Positions 8,868 through 17,712 of a stretch of 64,000 nucleotides of DNA are shown here, one piece after another. The notes under the pieces were generated by a model that saw nothing but the letters and a program-made list of their open reading frames with translations, did not search any database and was not told the origin of the DNA. Position numbers and translations under genes: made by a program. The number at the start of each line of letters is the position of its first letter. Positions within the stretch are counted from its first letter, which is position 1. Origin of the DNA: SLHU01 sp009929975 (GTDB taxonomy: Bacteria > Bacillota > Clostridia > Saccharofermentanales > UBA5734); NCBI GenBank assembly GCA_040776905.1, contig JAXGZQ010000001.1, positions 1,178,001-1,242,000 of the forward strand. Reading direction: 5' to 3'.

Positions 8868-10599
8868 CTGAAATCGACTCCTTGAGCTTCGTCAGAGCGA
8901 TCTTCGTTTCAGCCGCGGTCTCACCCAGCAGCGAAGCGATCTCCTGAACGATGCGCATTTGTTTCTCTACGACCTTGTCTGCGATATCGATCGTCTGATG
9001 CCTGATCGATTCCTTGCGCTCACGCTGCTTCTCTTCATCCGTGACATCGTGCATGATGCAGATCAGTAAATTGAACTCGCGATCGAAGATTATGCTCTTC
9101 TCAACGTATTTTTTGTATTCAGCCAGATAAGTCCGACGACCATGTATGCTCCGGCCGGTGTTAAGCACATCCATAAAAGGCTTGGGGTCCATGATGCGAA
9201 CCACTTGTTCGCCAAGCACATCCTCAGCACAACGGATATTCATGATGTTAAGCGCCGCCCGGTTGATCTGCTGAACCTGGAAGCTGTCATTTACAACTAT
9301 GATCCCATTGGGCGTATTGCTGATGATATTATCAGAGAAGCTCTCAGCCTTCTCCTTGAGGTATGGCAGACACATACTGAGATCGGCCTTACCCTGATAG
9401 ACGGCGATCGCCTTCTGCCTGCAGGTATCATAGCCGCAGGTTCCGCAGTTAAGCTCATGCTCGGGCTTGGTCTTGCCGATCTGTCTAAGAATCGCCTGTA
9501 TCTCAATTTCATCCGGCTGACGATTATCCAGTTCGATCCTGGCAAAAGTCTGGACCAGCTTATTTGCCTCAGGCATCTCGACCTTCAGATCCTCCGGACC
9601 TGCGATCGCGGTTACCTGACTATAATTTTTTATCGGGCTTAAGTGGTTTCTATCCATGACAGGGCCGCCGATACAGCTGCCGGTGCAGGCAGACATTTCG
9701 ATGAAAACATGATTTAAACCGCCAGCTGCGACTTCTCTTATGGCCGCAATACAATTCTCCAGACCATCTACAGCCAGATAGCTGTAATTAGGGTCATCGA
9801 CTCGTTCCATGGTTTTTAGAATTCCGCCGGCTGTAGGAAATAAGCGGGCCCGGCCTGTTTCCGGCATTTCCGGACAGCTGTCTGCCACGTCAGCTTGAGT
9901 CAGCTGACCATTCTGTTTTCTGCTCTGCTTCACAACAACCTTATCGAGCTCCATCCAACGACCCAGCTCTTCAAAGGTCAAAACACAATCGACAGCATCA
10001 GAAACACTCTCGGCCTCGTCCTTTTTCGAAATACATGGGCCGATAAAAACAGTCCTGGCAGTTGGCATACGCCGCTTGATATCCAGACTATGCGCCTGCA
10101 TCGGCGTGATAACATCTGCCAGATAGGGCAGAGCTTCCGGATAATGCTTCTGAATCATTAGATTAACTGTATGACAGCAGGATGAGATGATCACGTCATG
10201 CCGGCCATCAGCTACCATCTGCTCATATCTGCGCTTAACGATCGTCGCACCGATCGCCGTCTCCTCGACATCTGTAAAACCAATTGATTTCAAGGCCTGA
10301 CGCATATCGTCAAGATCACAGTCATGATAATTGGCAGCATAGGAAGGCGCCAGACTGGCGATAACCGGCACACCACTGGCAATTAACTCACGTGCCTTAT
10401 CAGCATCGTCTCTGATCTTCTTGGCGTTTTGCGGACAAACAACGAAACATTGCCCGCACAATATGCATTCTCGCCCTATAATATGCGCCTGATTATTTGA
10501 GAAACGGATAGCATCAACAGGGCAATGCCTGATGCATTTATAGCAGTTTTTGCAATTAGATTTTTTGAGCTTGAGAATATCTGTTGTTAGATCCTGCAT
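8860..10599 (-). CDS. Sensory [FeFe] hydrogenase with PAS domain (group C / HydS-like)
   Basis: The layout is a 2x[4Fe-4S] ferredoxin domain (residues ~15-65, CKNCYKCIRHCP and CILCGQCFVVCP), an H-cluster domain (~95-345), a four-cysteine Fe-S domain (~380-415, CGTCGYDTC), and a PAS domain (~425-540). H-cluster signatures are SSCCHTV, GPCISKKDEA and MSACTGSCIGGP. The His after the CC pair and the GSCIGGP form mark the sensory group rather than a bulk catalyst. The PAS domain supports signalling, probably to the overlapping phosphatase gene. Related proteins are the PAS-bearing hydrogenase of the Thermoanaerobacterium hfs locus (family knowledge). The start is ATG at 10599 after GAAGGTGATATAG. 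Confidence 0.88.
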   Translation of the reverse strand: MQDLTTDILKLKKSNCKNCYKCIRHCPVDAIRFSNNQAHIIGRECILCGQCFVVCPQNAKKIRDDADKARELIASGVPVIASLAPSYAANYHDCDLDDMRQALKSIGFTDVEETAIGATIVKRRYEQMVADGRHDVIISSCCHTVNLMIQKHYPEALPYLADVITPMQAHSLDIKRRMPTARTVFIGPCISKKDEAESVSDAVDCVLTFEELGRWMELDKVVVKQSRKQNGQLTQADVADSCPEMPETGRARLFPTAGGILKTMERVDDPNYSYLAVDGLENCIAAIREVAAGGLNHVFIEMSACTGSCIGGPVMDRNHLSPIKNYSQVTAIAGPEDLKVEMPEANKLVQTFARIELDNRQPDEIEIQAILRQIGKTKPEHELNCGTCGYDTCRQKAIAVYQGKADLSMCLPYLKEKAESFSDNIISNTPNGIIVVNDSFQVQQINRAALNIMNIRCAEDVLGEQVVRIMDPKPFMDVLNTGRSIHGRRTYLAEYKKYVEKSIIFDREFNLLICIMHDVTDEEKQRERKESIRHQTIDIADKVVEKQMRIVQEIASLLGETAAETKIALTKLKESISDE

Positions 10600-10614
10600 C
10601 TATATCACCTTCAA

Positions 10615-10863
10615 TCACTCGGCGGTAAGCCTGGCGCAGATCTGTCTAGCGAAAAAATCCTTCGTATTGTCCGGCGTCAGCGAATAGTTCACGCCATCAA
10701 GCGCGGCACTTACACCGTGCTCGCAATTACCCATACAGAAGGTTCCGCTCAGTTCAACCTTGTCCTGAAGCTGATTAGATGAGATAAGCTCCTTAAGCTG
10801 TTCCACGACCTGCCTTGAACCCTTGAGATGACACGAGCTGCCTATACAAACTGTGAGTTTCAT
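10615..10863 (-). CDS. [2Fe-2S] thioredoxin-like ferredoxin
   Basis: An 82-residue protein of the thioredoxin-like [2Fe-2S] family, similar to the NuoE/HndA domain. The four cluster cysteines appear as CIGSSC near the N-terminus and CMGNC in the second half. It probably passes electrons to or from the sensory hydrogenase encoded 15 bases downstream. Such small ferredoxins regularly precede HydS-type genes in Clostridia. The start is ATG at 10863. It lies 19 bases after the carrier gene. Confidence 0.85.
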   Translation of the reverse strand: MKLTVCIGSSCHLKGSRQVVEQLKELISSNQLQDKVELSGTFCMGNCEHGVSAALDGVNYSLTPDNTKDFFARQICARLTAE

Positions 10864-10882
10864 TCTAATTTGTCTCCTTTTG

Positions 10883-12004
10883 CTAGAGTATAATATTCAT
10901 GAACTGGGCTGATAGCACCACCAAAACAAGCGCCATCGGATAAGTCGCTGCATAAGCAGTCGCGATCTCACTGGTTCCGGTAACACTGATCAGAGTTCCC
11001 AGAGCTGGTGTGCTGGTCATACCGCCGCAGATCGAGCCCAGATTGTTGAACAAATTGAGCTTGAGAATTTTGCTGGCAAATAAGTATCCGGCCAACATAG
11101 GAATCGTAGTTATGACAGCACCATAAACAAATAGCATTACACCTTGTGTACGCAAAACCTCGACGAAGCCCTGGCCACCCTTGACACCGGCGCCGATCAG
11201 GAAAAGCACAAGTCCAAACTCACGGAAAACCTCAAGCACATGGTTCTTGACCTTCAGATCGATTGGACCAATATGGGCGAAGTGGCCGAAGATCAGGCCT
11301 GATATCAGCGGTCCTCCGGATGTTCCCAGCGCGAACTGAGCACCACCGGGCAGAGGAATCGAAACACGGCCGATTAGCACACCCAGCACTACAGCACTGG
11401 CAAAAGCCATCATCCCCATGGGATCGCAGCTGATTAGCTTTTTTGCATATGACTTGATCTCGACAGCATTGGCCGCCTCGAATTTCGCACGTTCATCAGC
11501 CATATTTACCTTCAGAAGCTTCGGAATAAGCTGCACAAACATAACAACGCCAATAACGCCAAACGGATAAGCCACACCGTAGCCTACAGATACCATTTGC
11601 GCATCAGCAGCAGAAGCTGCCTCAACCGCGGCAGCCAGACCGGGCGTGCTTGTTAGAGCACCGGCAAATAGACCGGTTGCCAGAGCGGCGGGTACATCTG
11701 CCAGCAGGATAACCGCAACACAGGCAGCAGTTCCTGCCAGAATAACTATGACACCTAGAAGCACATAAGAGGTCGCGTTCTTCTTAAGATTGCGGAAGAA
11801 TTTCGGACCGGCAATGAAACCAACCGAGGTAACAAAAAGCGCGATGCCCAGACTACTGACAAAAGCCGGCACCTCGACGCCGAAATGGCCGAATACAAGG
11901 GCGACAAGCAGAACACCTGCTGTTCCGAGCTCAATGCCTTTGATTTTCACACTGCCAATCAGATAGCCTATAGTGGCAATTAGGAAAACAAATACCAGTT
12001 CCAC
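10883..12004 (-). CDS. AspT/YidE/YbjL-family membrane carrier, candidate C4-dicarboxylate transporter
   Basis: The protein has 373 residues with about ten hydrophobic segments in two halves. Each half carries the family signature around a TSTPGL or TSTPAL turn (ALTSTPGLAAAVEAA and GGMTSTPALGTLIS). This is the AspT aspartate:alanine exchanger fold. It lacks the central TrkA-C domains usually found in AspT, so it is a short form. Context suggests transport of a C4 acid such as succinate, because it lies 20 bases after the fumarate reductase gene; this is inference, and the substrate cannot be read from sequence. The start is GTG at 12004. A GGGGAG lies 12 bases upstream, a rather long spacing. 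Confidence 0.8.
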   Translation of the reverse strand: MELVFVFLIATIGYLIGSVKIKGIELGTAGVLLVALVFGHFGVEVPAFVSSLGIALFVTSVGFIAGPKFFRNLKKNATSYVLLGVIVILAGTAACVAVILLADVPAALATGLFAGALTSTPGLAAAVEAASAADAQMVSVGYGVAYPFGVIGVVMFVQLIPKLLKVNMADERAKFEAANAVEIKSYAKKLISCDPMGMMAFASAVVLGVLIGRVSIPLPGGAQFALGTSGGPLISGLIFGHFAHIGPIDLKVKNHVLEVFREFGLVLFLIGAGVKGGQGFVEVLRTQGVMLFVYGAVITTIPMLAGYLFASKILKLNLFNNLGSICGGMTSTPALGTLISVTGTSEIATAYAATYPMALVLVVLSAQFMNIIL

Positions 12005-12024
12005 TTAAATTTTGCTCCCCCTAC

Positions 12025-13656
12025 TCAATCATTCTCTCTGCCATGTGTATATGAAGGCAGCAGCAACGGTGATACTTTTTCTGTTTCTATACCGGCAGCA
12101 GCCATCTCGGCCGCGAATTTTTCAACATGCTTCAGACTTAGTCTGCCTGTTTCAACTGCTTTGCATTTTGCAGAAGCGTTCTTGCCGGCATTGCGCCCGA
12201 AAACTATTATGTCGAGCAGCGAATTGCCCATAAGTCTGTTTCTGCCATGAATACCGCCAACAGCTTCACCCGCTACAAATAGATTCTCAATATCAGTCAT
12301 ACCGTCAGCAGCGATCTTGAGACCACCATTCTGATAATGCAGTGTCGGATAAACAAGAATCGGCACCTTGCGGATATCGATATCATATTTGCCGAACATT
12401 CTCATCATACCGGGAATGCGAGCTTCGATCGTTCCTTCACCATGGAGCTGCTCGATCATTGGTGTATCCAGCCAGACGCCCTCACCCTCTGCTGTCGCGA
12501 TGCCCTTTTTATGTGTGCGGCATTCTCTGATTATGGAAGCCGCTGAAACATCACGTGTCTCCAGTGGATTCATGAAGGCCTCACCATCGCAGTTGACCAG
12601 CTGAGCGCCGAGCGAACGTACTTTCTCAGTTACAAGCGCGCCGAAGATCTGCGGCGGATAGGCGACACCGGTCGGGTGATACTGTAGTGTATCAGCATAT
12701 AGCAGTGCGGCTCCGGCTCTATAGCCCAGGATCAAGCCATCTGCTGTCGCACCATAATGATTAGAGGTCGGGAAGCCCTGATAATGAAGTCTGCCGGCAC
12801 CACCTGTCGCGATGACGATCGTCTTGGCTCTGGTAATCAGGATCTCTTTTGTCTCAAGATTCATCAAGACTGCACCGGCTGCTTTTCCTTGATCATCAAG
12901 AATCAGCTCGATCGCAGCAGTGAAATCAACGATCGGAATCTCACGGTTCATGACCTCATCACGCAGCACACGCATGATCTCAGCACCGGAATAGTCCTTG
13001 GCCGCGTGCATTCTCTTGCGTGAGGTACCGCCGCCATGTGTGGTTATCATATTGCCCTCAGCGTCCTTGTCAAACATAACGCCTAAATCATTAAGCCATT
13101 TAACACAATCCGGTCCTTCTGTGACCAGCTTATAGAGCAGCTCAGGCTTATTGGTATAATGTCCTCCGCCCAGAGCGTCCAGGTAATGCTGAGCCGGCGA
13201 GTCATTGGCCTTGTCAGCCGCCTGTATACCGCCCTCTGCCATCATTGTATTGGCATCGCCCATACGCAGCTTGGTTACGATCAGCACATCAGCGCCGCCC
13301 TCGTTTGCTTCGATCGCGGCTGAGGCGCCGGCACCGCCGCCGCCGATAATCAAAACGTCGACGTCATAATCAGGTTCAACCAGCTCTGCTTCCAGCTCAG
13401 TCAGATCATTATAGCCATCAAGCTGCAGCAATCGACTGTTAGCCTGCAGCAGCTCGGCCAGCTCATGCGGTACCTTATCGCCCTTATTAGGACCGATCTC
13501 AAGTGTCGCGAAACCATCTTCAACAAAATCCGGATGATATTCCTTGAGAAGCTTCTCCTTCTCATCAGCTGACATTCTGCGCAGGTCAGCTCCGATTCTG
13601 CTCTGTCTGGTTGCTTCAACCTTTTTTATTGAATCCATCATTTCCTGTGAAAACAT
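12025..13656 (-). CDS. frdA: Fumarate reductase flavoprotein subunit (soluble, Hdr-linked type)
   Basis: This FAD subunit would reduce fumarate to succinate. The FAD-binding motif is IIGGGGAGASAAIEA near residue 104. Active-site equivalents are visible: the HPTG histidine, the R in TEKVRSLG, the histidine in LHYQNGG, and the arginine of GGIHGRNRLMGNS. Two things are odd. About 100 residues precede the FAD domain (with KLLKEYHPDFVEDGF and NKGDKVPHELAELL), and the C-terminal helical domain usual in FrdA/SdhA is almost absent, as the chain ends about 65 residues after the last FAD motif. No membrane anchor gene is present. The ATG at 13656 follows GGAGGGACAGAGAT. The closest functional analogue I can suggest is thiol:fumarate reductase TfrA. 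Confidence 0.87.
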   Translation of the reverse strand: MFSQEMMDSIKKVEATRQSRIGADLRRMSADEKEKLLKEYHPDFVEDGFATLEIGPNKGDKVPHELAELLQANSRLLQLDGYNDLTELEAELVEPDYDVDVLIIGGGGAGASAAIEANEGGADVLIVTKLRMGDANTMMAEGGIQAADKANDSPAQHYLDALGGGHYTNKPELLYKLVTEGPDCVKWLNDLGVMFDKDAEGNMITTHGGGTSRKRMHAAKDYSGAEIMRVLRDEVMNREIPIVDFTAAIELILDDQGKAAGAVLMNLETKEILITRAKTIVIATGGAGRLHYQGFPTSNHYGATADGLILGYRAGAALLYADTLQYHPTGVAYPPQIFGALVTEKVRSLGAQLVNCDGEAFMNPLETRDVSAASIIRECRTHKKGIATAEGEGVWLDTPMIEQLHGEGTIEARIPGMMRMFGKYDIDIRKVPILVYPTLHYQNGGLKIAADGMTDIENLFVAGEAVGGIHGRNRLMGNSLLDIIVFGRNAGKNASAKCKAVETGRLSLKHVEKFAAEMAAAGIETEKVSPLLLPSYTHGREND

Positions 13657-13680
13657 ATCTCTGTCCCTCCGGTTATCAGC

Positions 13681-14355
13681 TTATTGTTCGATCTCTCTCT
13701 TGTTATAGAGTTCCTTGATCTCCTCGAGCGGCTTCTGCATTATTGACTGCATCATTTCTCTGAACTGGCCGCTGGCGATCTCCTCTACTCTCTGCTTGAG
13801 GTGCTCAGATTCCGGAGCAAGATATTTTCCTGTCAGCCTTCTGGCAAGTAGTGCTACCTGTGGATGTGATATGCCTGCAGGACAGCGTGAAGAACAGATA
13901 CCACACATTACACAGTCAAAAGACTCCTCAGCGCATTTTTCAAATTCTCCGCGCTGGGCATAGGCGATATACTGCATAACATTCAGCTCCTGCGGACAGA
14001 CTTTTGTACAGGCATTACAGCCGATACATTTATATATTTCAGGATAAAGCTGCATCATCAGCTGCTCCTCAGGGCTGATCTCATTGATATCGTATTGCTG
14101 CTTGATCAGCGGGAAGAACGGCAGTGTGGCCAGATACATGTCATTTTCCACCTGCTTCTGACAAGCCAGACAAGCCTGCAGCTCTGTTTTTCCCTTGATT
14201 CTATAAACAGTCGCGCAGGCGCCGCAGAAACCATTACGGCAGCCGCTGCCCCGGATCAGCTGATAACCGGCATACTCCATGGCGCCCATGATCGTGAGCT
14301 CCTCCGGCACTGTGTATTTTTTGCCCATAATATAGACATTTACCATTTCTCTCAT
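13681..14355 (-). CDS. frdB: Fumarate reductase iron-sulfur subunit
   Basis: The protein has 224 residues. A plant-type [2Fe-2S] domain comes first (GSGCRNGFCGAC, then CLAC), followed by two ferredoxin motifs (CIGCNACTKVCP and CVMCGICSSRCP). It should carry electrons to the flavin subunit encoded 24 bases downstream. In methanogen TfrB this same order is followed by a cysteine-rich CCG (HdrB-like) domain; here the chain stops after a short helical tail, and a separate hdrB sits at the head of the operon. The start at 14355 is chosen because GGAGG lies 8 bases before it; an earlier in-frame ATG at 14370 overlaps that site. Confidence 0.87.
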   Translation of the reverse strand: MREMVNVYIMGKKYTVPEELTIMGAMEYAGYQLIRGSGCRNGFCGACATVYRIKGKTELQACLACQKQVENDMYLATLPFFPLIKQQYDINEISPEEQLMMQLYPEIYKCIGCNACTKVCPQELNVMQYIAYAQRGEFEKCAEESFDCVMCGICSSRCPAGISHPQVALLARRLTGKYLAPESEHLKQRVEEIASGQFREMMQSIMQKPLEEIKELYNKREIEQ

Positions 14356-14422
14356 TGTCTTGACCTCCATCGCTTAGCCGTCATTTTTGTCCTGGCCGCT
14401 GATTGCTATTTTTTATTTCTGA

Positions 14423-15301
14423 TCAATATTCATCCGGCAGCTCATCAAGCTCATCACAGCGGAAAACCGGACCGTCTTTGCAGACATATTTTGAGCCTAT
14501 GTTGCAGCGGCCGCATTTGCCGACACCACACTTCATCCTTAGCTCCATCGTGGTAAATACTTGTGTCTTGTCGAAACCAATCTCCTGCAACGATGCCAAA
14601 GTGAACTTGATCATGATTGGTGGTCCACAGAGAAGCACCGTCTTATCCAGACTGAAATCTAGTTCCTTCACATAAGAAGGTACAAAACCTACATGTCCGT
14701 CCCAACCATCCTCTGGTCTGTCGATCGTCAGGTGCACTTTGGTATCCTTGAGCTCCGGCCAGACATTTTTCAGCTCTTCGATATGTACGAGATCAGCCGA
14801 TGATCTGGCACCATAAACGATATCGATGCTGCCGTAATTATCTCTGTTATGGAGACAGTAATTGATGACAGAACGCAGCGGTGCCAAGCCGATACCACCT
14901 GCTATAAATAACAGATTCTGCCCTTTTAGATCAGCCTCCACCGGGAAGCCATTGCCATATGGTCCTCTGATCGTCAGCTGCTGCTCAGGCTCGATCTCAT
15001 GCAGCCAATCAGTCAGCGTACCGCATTTCTTGATACTGAATTCCATATATTCTCTGTTAGTGGGCGAGGATGTAATCGAGAACATGGCCTCGCCAACACC
15101 TGGAACCGAGAGCATCGCGCATTGTCCAGGAATGTAGTCGAAGCAGATGCCACCCTCCGGCGCTGTAACTCTGAAGGTCTTCACATCTGGTGTATCGATT
15201 CTGATACTTGTAACAACACCTATAACAGGCATCAACGCATCCTTATGATTATGCTCATGCTTATGCTCATGACCGTCATGTCCACAGCTGCATTCACACA
15301 T
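14423..15301 (-). CDS. flxA: FlxA: FAD/NAD(P)H-binding reductase subunit of Flx-Hdr complex
   Basis: This flavin-NAD(P) reductase is expected to take electrons from NADH. Visible parts are the FAD-binding FSITSSP, the nucleotide-binding GGIGLAPLRSVI, CGPPIMI, and a C-terminal [2Fe-2S] motif (CGVGKCGRC with a later C). It resembles DHODH electron-transfer/sulfhydrogenase gamma subunits. The ATG at 15301 has GGAGG 8 bases upstream; an in-frame GTG at 15310 would overlap that site. Unusually, the first 20 residues contain three cysteines and six histidines alternating with acidic and basic residues, a likely metal-binding tail. It overlaps flxB by 8 bases. Confidence 0.88.
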   Translation of the reverse strand: MCECSCGHDGHEHKHEHNHKDALMPVIGVVTSIRIDTPDVKTFRVTAPEGGICFDYIPGQCAMLSVPGVGEAMFSITSSPTNREYMEFSIKKCGTLTDWLHEIEPEQQLTIRGPYGNGFPVEADLKGQNLLFIAGGIGLAPLRSVINYCLHNRDNYGSIDIVYGARSSADLVHIEELKNVWPELKDTKVHLTIDRPEDGWDGHVGFVPSYVKELDFSLDKTVLLCGPPIMIKFTLASLQEIGFDKTQVFTTMELRMKCGVGKCGRCNIGSKYVCKDGPVFRCDELDELPDEY

Positions 15302-16349
15302 TTGCTTCACCTCCGATTGCTTTTGCCACCTTAACGATATTCATTGAGCTTGGGCATTTTGCCAGACAGCGGCCGCAGCCTACACAGGAATAAATGCCCT
15401 CATCATTGGCTGGATAATAAACCAGCTTATGCATGAAGCGTTGCCTGAAACGCTCAACCTGCGATGTCCGCGGATTACCATGCGCCATCATGACGAAATC
15501 AGAATACATACAGGAGTCCCAGCATCTGTAGCGTTGAACGCCATTACCTGTATCGTAGTCACGAATGTCATAGCATTGGCAGGTCGGGCAAACAAAGGTG
15601 CAAGTGCCGCAGCCGATGCAGGCTTCCGACAGCTCCTGCCATTTCGGCGAATCAAATATTTCTTTTAACCGCTCCGGTTGGAAGCTCGCCAGTGATAAGT
15701 CATGCAGCGGCAGCTGTGCGATCATGTCTCTTATCTGTTTCTTTTGATCATTCAGTTTTTCATCAGCCGGGTCAGCCTCTTTTAACACGCCTTCAAGCTC
15801 AGATGTCAGCGACTCGCCTTTTGCAGTTATGGGCTGCCAATAGATTTTCTCATCAGCGATCCAGGCAGATATATCTCCACCAGGCTCAGCGGCATCGATA
15901 CCGAAGGTCTCACAGAAGCAGGTCTCCTCCGGCTCATTGCAGGCCAGGGTTATGACCGTGCCGTTTTTTCTGCGCTCAGCGTATGAAACATCGACCGGTT
16001 CACTTAAGAAAACCCTGTCGAGAATATCGAAGCTTCTGGCATCACAGGCTCTTACCCCCATAATGGCAAAAGGCGAGGTCTTGTCACGATTTTCTATGAT
16101 CTCAATTTTTTTGCCTTCTCTTTTGAAAGCAGCCATATTCTCGCTCTGTGGGAAAAACAGGTCTTTTGCTGAGCGAACGGTGTTAAGTACATCAAATCTA
16201 ACTATCTGCTTATCATCTTCGGGATCATATTCCTTAAACTGCACCTGTCCGGCTTGTTCCAGCGGCAGGTATAGCTTCTGCACAGCGGCAATAGCTCTAA
16301 ACAGATCCTTGGCCCGCGCCAGCTCAATTGTCCAGATTTTTTTGTTCAT
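15294..16349 (-). CDS. flxB: FlxB: [4Fe-4S] dicluster subunit of Flx-Hdr complex
   Basis: A 351-residue protein of the hydrogenase/sulfur-reductase beta type (HydB/AsrA-like), which sits between FlxA and FlxC in the complex. Two ferredoxin motifs lie in the last third: CIGCGTCTFVCPTCQC and CVGCGRCLAKCP. Earlier cysteines (GVRACDARS, ACNEPEETCFC) are family-typical. Its ATG shares one base with the flxC stop (TAATG), so translation is coupled. The order flxA-B-C-D next to hdrA-B-C is the known cluster of Desulfovibrio and other anaerobes, here read in the reverse order. Confidence 0.87.
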   Translation of the reverse strand: MNKKIWTIELARAKDLFRAIAAVQKLYLPLEQAGQVQFKEYDPEDDKQIVRFDVLNTVRSAKDLFFPQSENMAAFKREGKKIEIIENRDKTSPFAIMGVRACDARSFDILDRVFLSEPVDVSYAERRKNGTVITLACNEPEETCFCETFGIDAAEPGGDISAWIADEKIYWQPITAKGESLTSELEGVLKEADPADEKLNDQKKQIRDMIAQLPLHDLSLASFQPERLKEIFDSPKWQELSEACIGCGTCTFVCPTCQCYDIRDYDTGNGVQRYRCWDSCMYSDFVMMAHGNPRTSQVERFRQRFMHKLVYYPANDEGIYSCVGCGRCLAKCPSSMNIVKVAKAIGGEANV

Positions 16350-17284
16350 TATCTGGCACCTCCTCCGCTCATGACGATATCCGGTTCGACATCATCAAGC
16401 TCAAATCGTGTCAGCGGACCAACGCTGCTGTCATCGGCACCGGCTTGATACTCACCGTAGAACTCATTAAGATCCTTGATGACCTTACGGTTGATCAGAT
16501 GGAGGGGGATTCCCTGCGGGCAGACACGCGTGCACTCGCCGCAATCTGTACATCTGCCAGCAACATGAAATGCGCGGATCAAGTGATATAGATTTTCTTC
16601 GAAGCTATCGCTGTTAGCCTTATTGGCGATACCTGATTTATCATTGTCGAAAACGCATTTCTCACAGGTACAGGCAGGACAGACATTACGGCAGGCATTG
16701 CAGCGTATGCACTTGGAAAGCTCTGAACGCCAGAACTCATAACGCTCAACCGAGCTCATTTCTTCTATCCTTCTAACCAGCTCAAAACGGTCGCCACCTA
16801 CACGATCCTTGCAGGTCTGACACTTGAGCAGCAGTACATCTTCCTTGTTGCAGCTTTTCTGGCCATAAATAGTATCTATGGTCAGCTGGTCGCCATCAGC
16901 AGCAATGCTTTTTATACCCTTGATACCAAGTGCTTTTACTTTTTCTATATCGACCATGCCATCACAAGCTATCTCAATAGGCAGAACATTTTCTTTGTTT
17001 ATCCTATGCTCCTTAACCAGCTGATTGAAGCTGTAGCGGTCACAGGGTTTGAGGAGGACAGCGATCTTGCCATCCTTCGCAGCTTCTTTTACCAGAAATT
17101 TACTCAAATTGCTGCCGCAGAAGAGATCGTAAACGAAATCCTTCAGCTCATCAGAGGTCGAGAAAACAGCAGGACTGTTGTCATAGAAAAACTCTCCGCG
17201 CTTCCAGCCAAGCAGACGCTCTGCCTGCTTCTCAGATAAAATCTCAAGTGCTATGTCTTTTACCGGTCTATTGTTTGTTTGCAT
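16349..17284 (-). CDS. flxC: FlxC: ferredoxin-like subunit of Flx-Hdr complex
   Basis: A 311-residue iron-sulfur protein. An N-terminal cysteine-containing domain (LKPCDRYSF, LLKCQTCKDR) is followed by ferredoxin motifs CIRCNACRNVCPACTCEKC and CTDCGECTRVCPQG. The domain order matches coenzyme F420-reducing hydrogenase beta/HdrA2-type partners and FlxC. It overlaps flxD by 25 bases and flxB by one. Together FlxA-D feed electrons from NADH into HdrA. Start ATG at 17284. Confidence 0.85.
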   Translation of the reverse strand: MQTNNRPVKDIALEILSEKQAERLLGWKRGEFFYDNSPAVFSTSDELKDFVYDLFCGSNLSKFLVKEAAKDGKIAVLLKPCDRYSFNQLVKEHRINKENVLPIEIACDGMVDIEKVKALGIKGIKSIAADGDQLTIDTIYGQKSCNKEDVLLLKCQTCKDRVGGDRFELVRRIEEMSSVERYEFWRSELSKCIRCNACRNVCPACTCEKCVFDNDKSGIANKANSDSFEENLYHLIRAFHVAGRCTDCGECTRVCPQGIPLHLINRKVIKDLNEFYGEYQAGADDSSVGPLTRFELDDVEPDIVMSGGGAR

Positions 17285-17712
17285 CTCAGATCCCCCAGTC
17301 TCCTGTTCTCGCCAAGCTCATGTATTTTCTTAGAGAAATCATTCATAACTGTCGAGAATTTGACACCCTCTGCCGCCGAAACCCAATCGACTCTGGTTCT
17401 TTCACGCTCAATGCCGAAGAAATCCAGCATGGAGAAGAGCAGTGTCATGCGGCGTCTTGCGAAGTAGTTGCCGCTGGTATAGTGGCAATCTCCCGGATGG
17501 CAGCCGGCGATTATTACGCCGTCAGCACCTCTCTGGAACGCTCTTAATACGAACATTGGATTGACGCGGCACGAGCAGGGTACTCTTATTATTTTTATTT
17601 CAGCCGGGTAAGCCAAACGGCTCGTTCCTGCCAGATCGGCACCGGCATAGCTGCACCAATTGCAGCAAAAAGCGACGATCAGCGGTTTGAATTCTTGTTT
17701 TTCTAGCGACAT
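17260..17712 (-). CDS. flxD: FlxD/MvhD: [2Fe-2S] adaptor to HdrA
   Basis: A 150-residue protein of the MvhD (methyl-viologen hydrogenase delta) family. It joins an electron-input module to HdrA and carries one [2Fe-2S] cluster. Signatures are FCCNWCSYAGADLAG, IRVPCSCRVNP and AGCHPGDCHY. It overlaps hdrA by 10 bases upstream and flxC by 25 downstream, as expected for subunits made in equal amounts. MvhD proteins mark Hdr complexes that receive electrons from hydrogenase, formate dehydrogenase or Flx; here flxABC are adjacent. Confidence 0.9.
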   Translation of the reverse strand: MSLEKQEFKPLIVAFCCNWCSYAGADLAGTSRLAYPAEIKIIRVPCSCRVNPMFVLRAFQRGADGVIIAGCHPGDCHYTSGNYFARRRMTLLFSMLDFFGIERERTRVDWVSAAEGVKFSTVMNDFSKKIHELGENRRLGDLRCKQTIDR

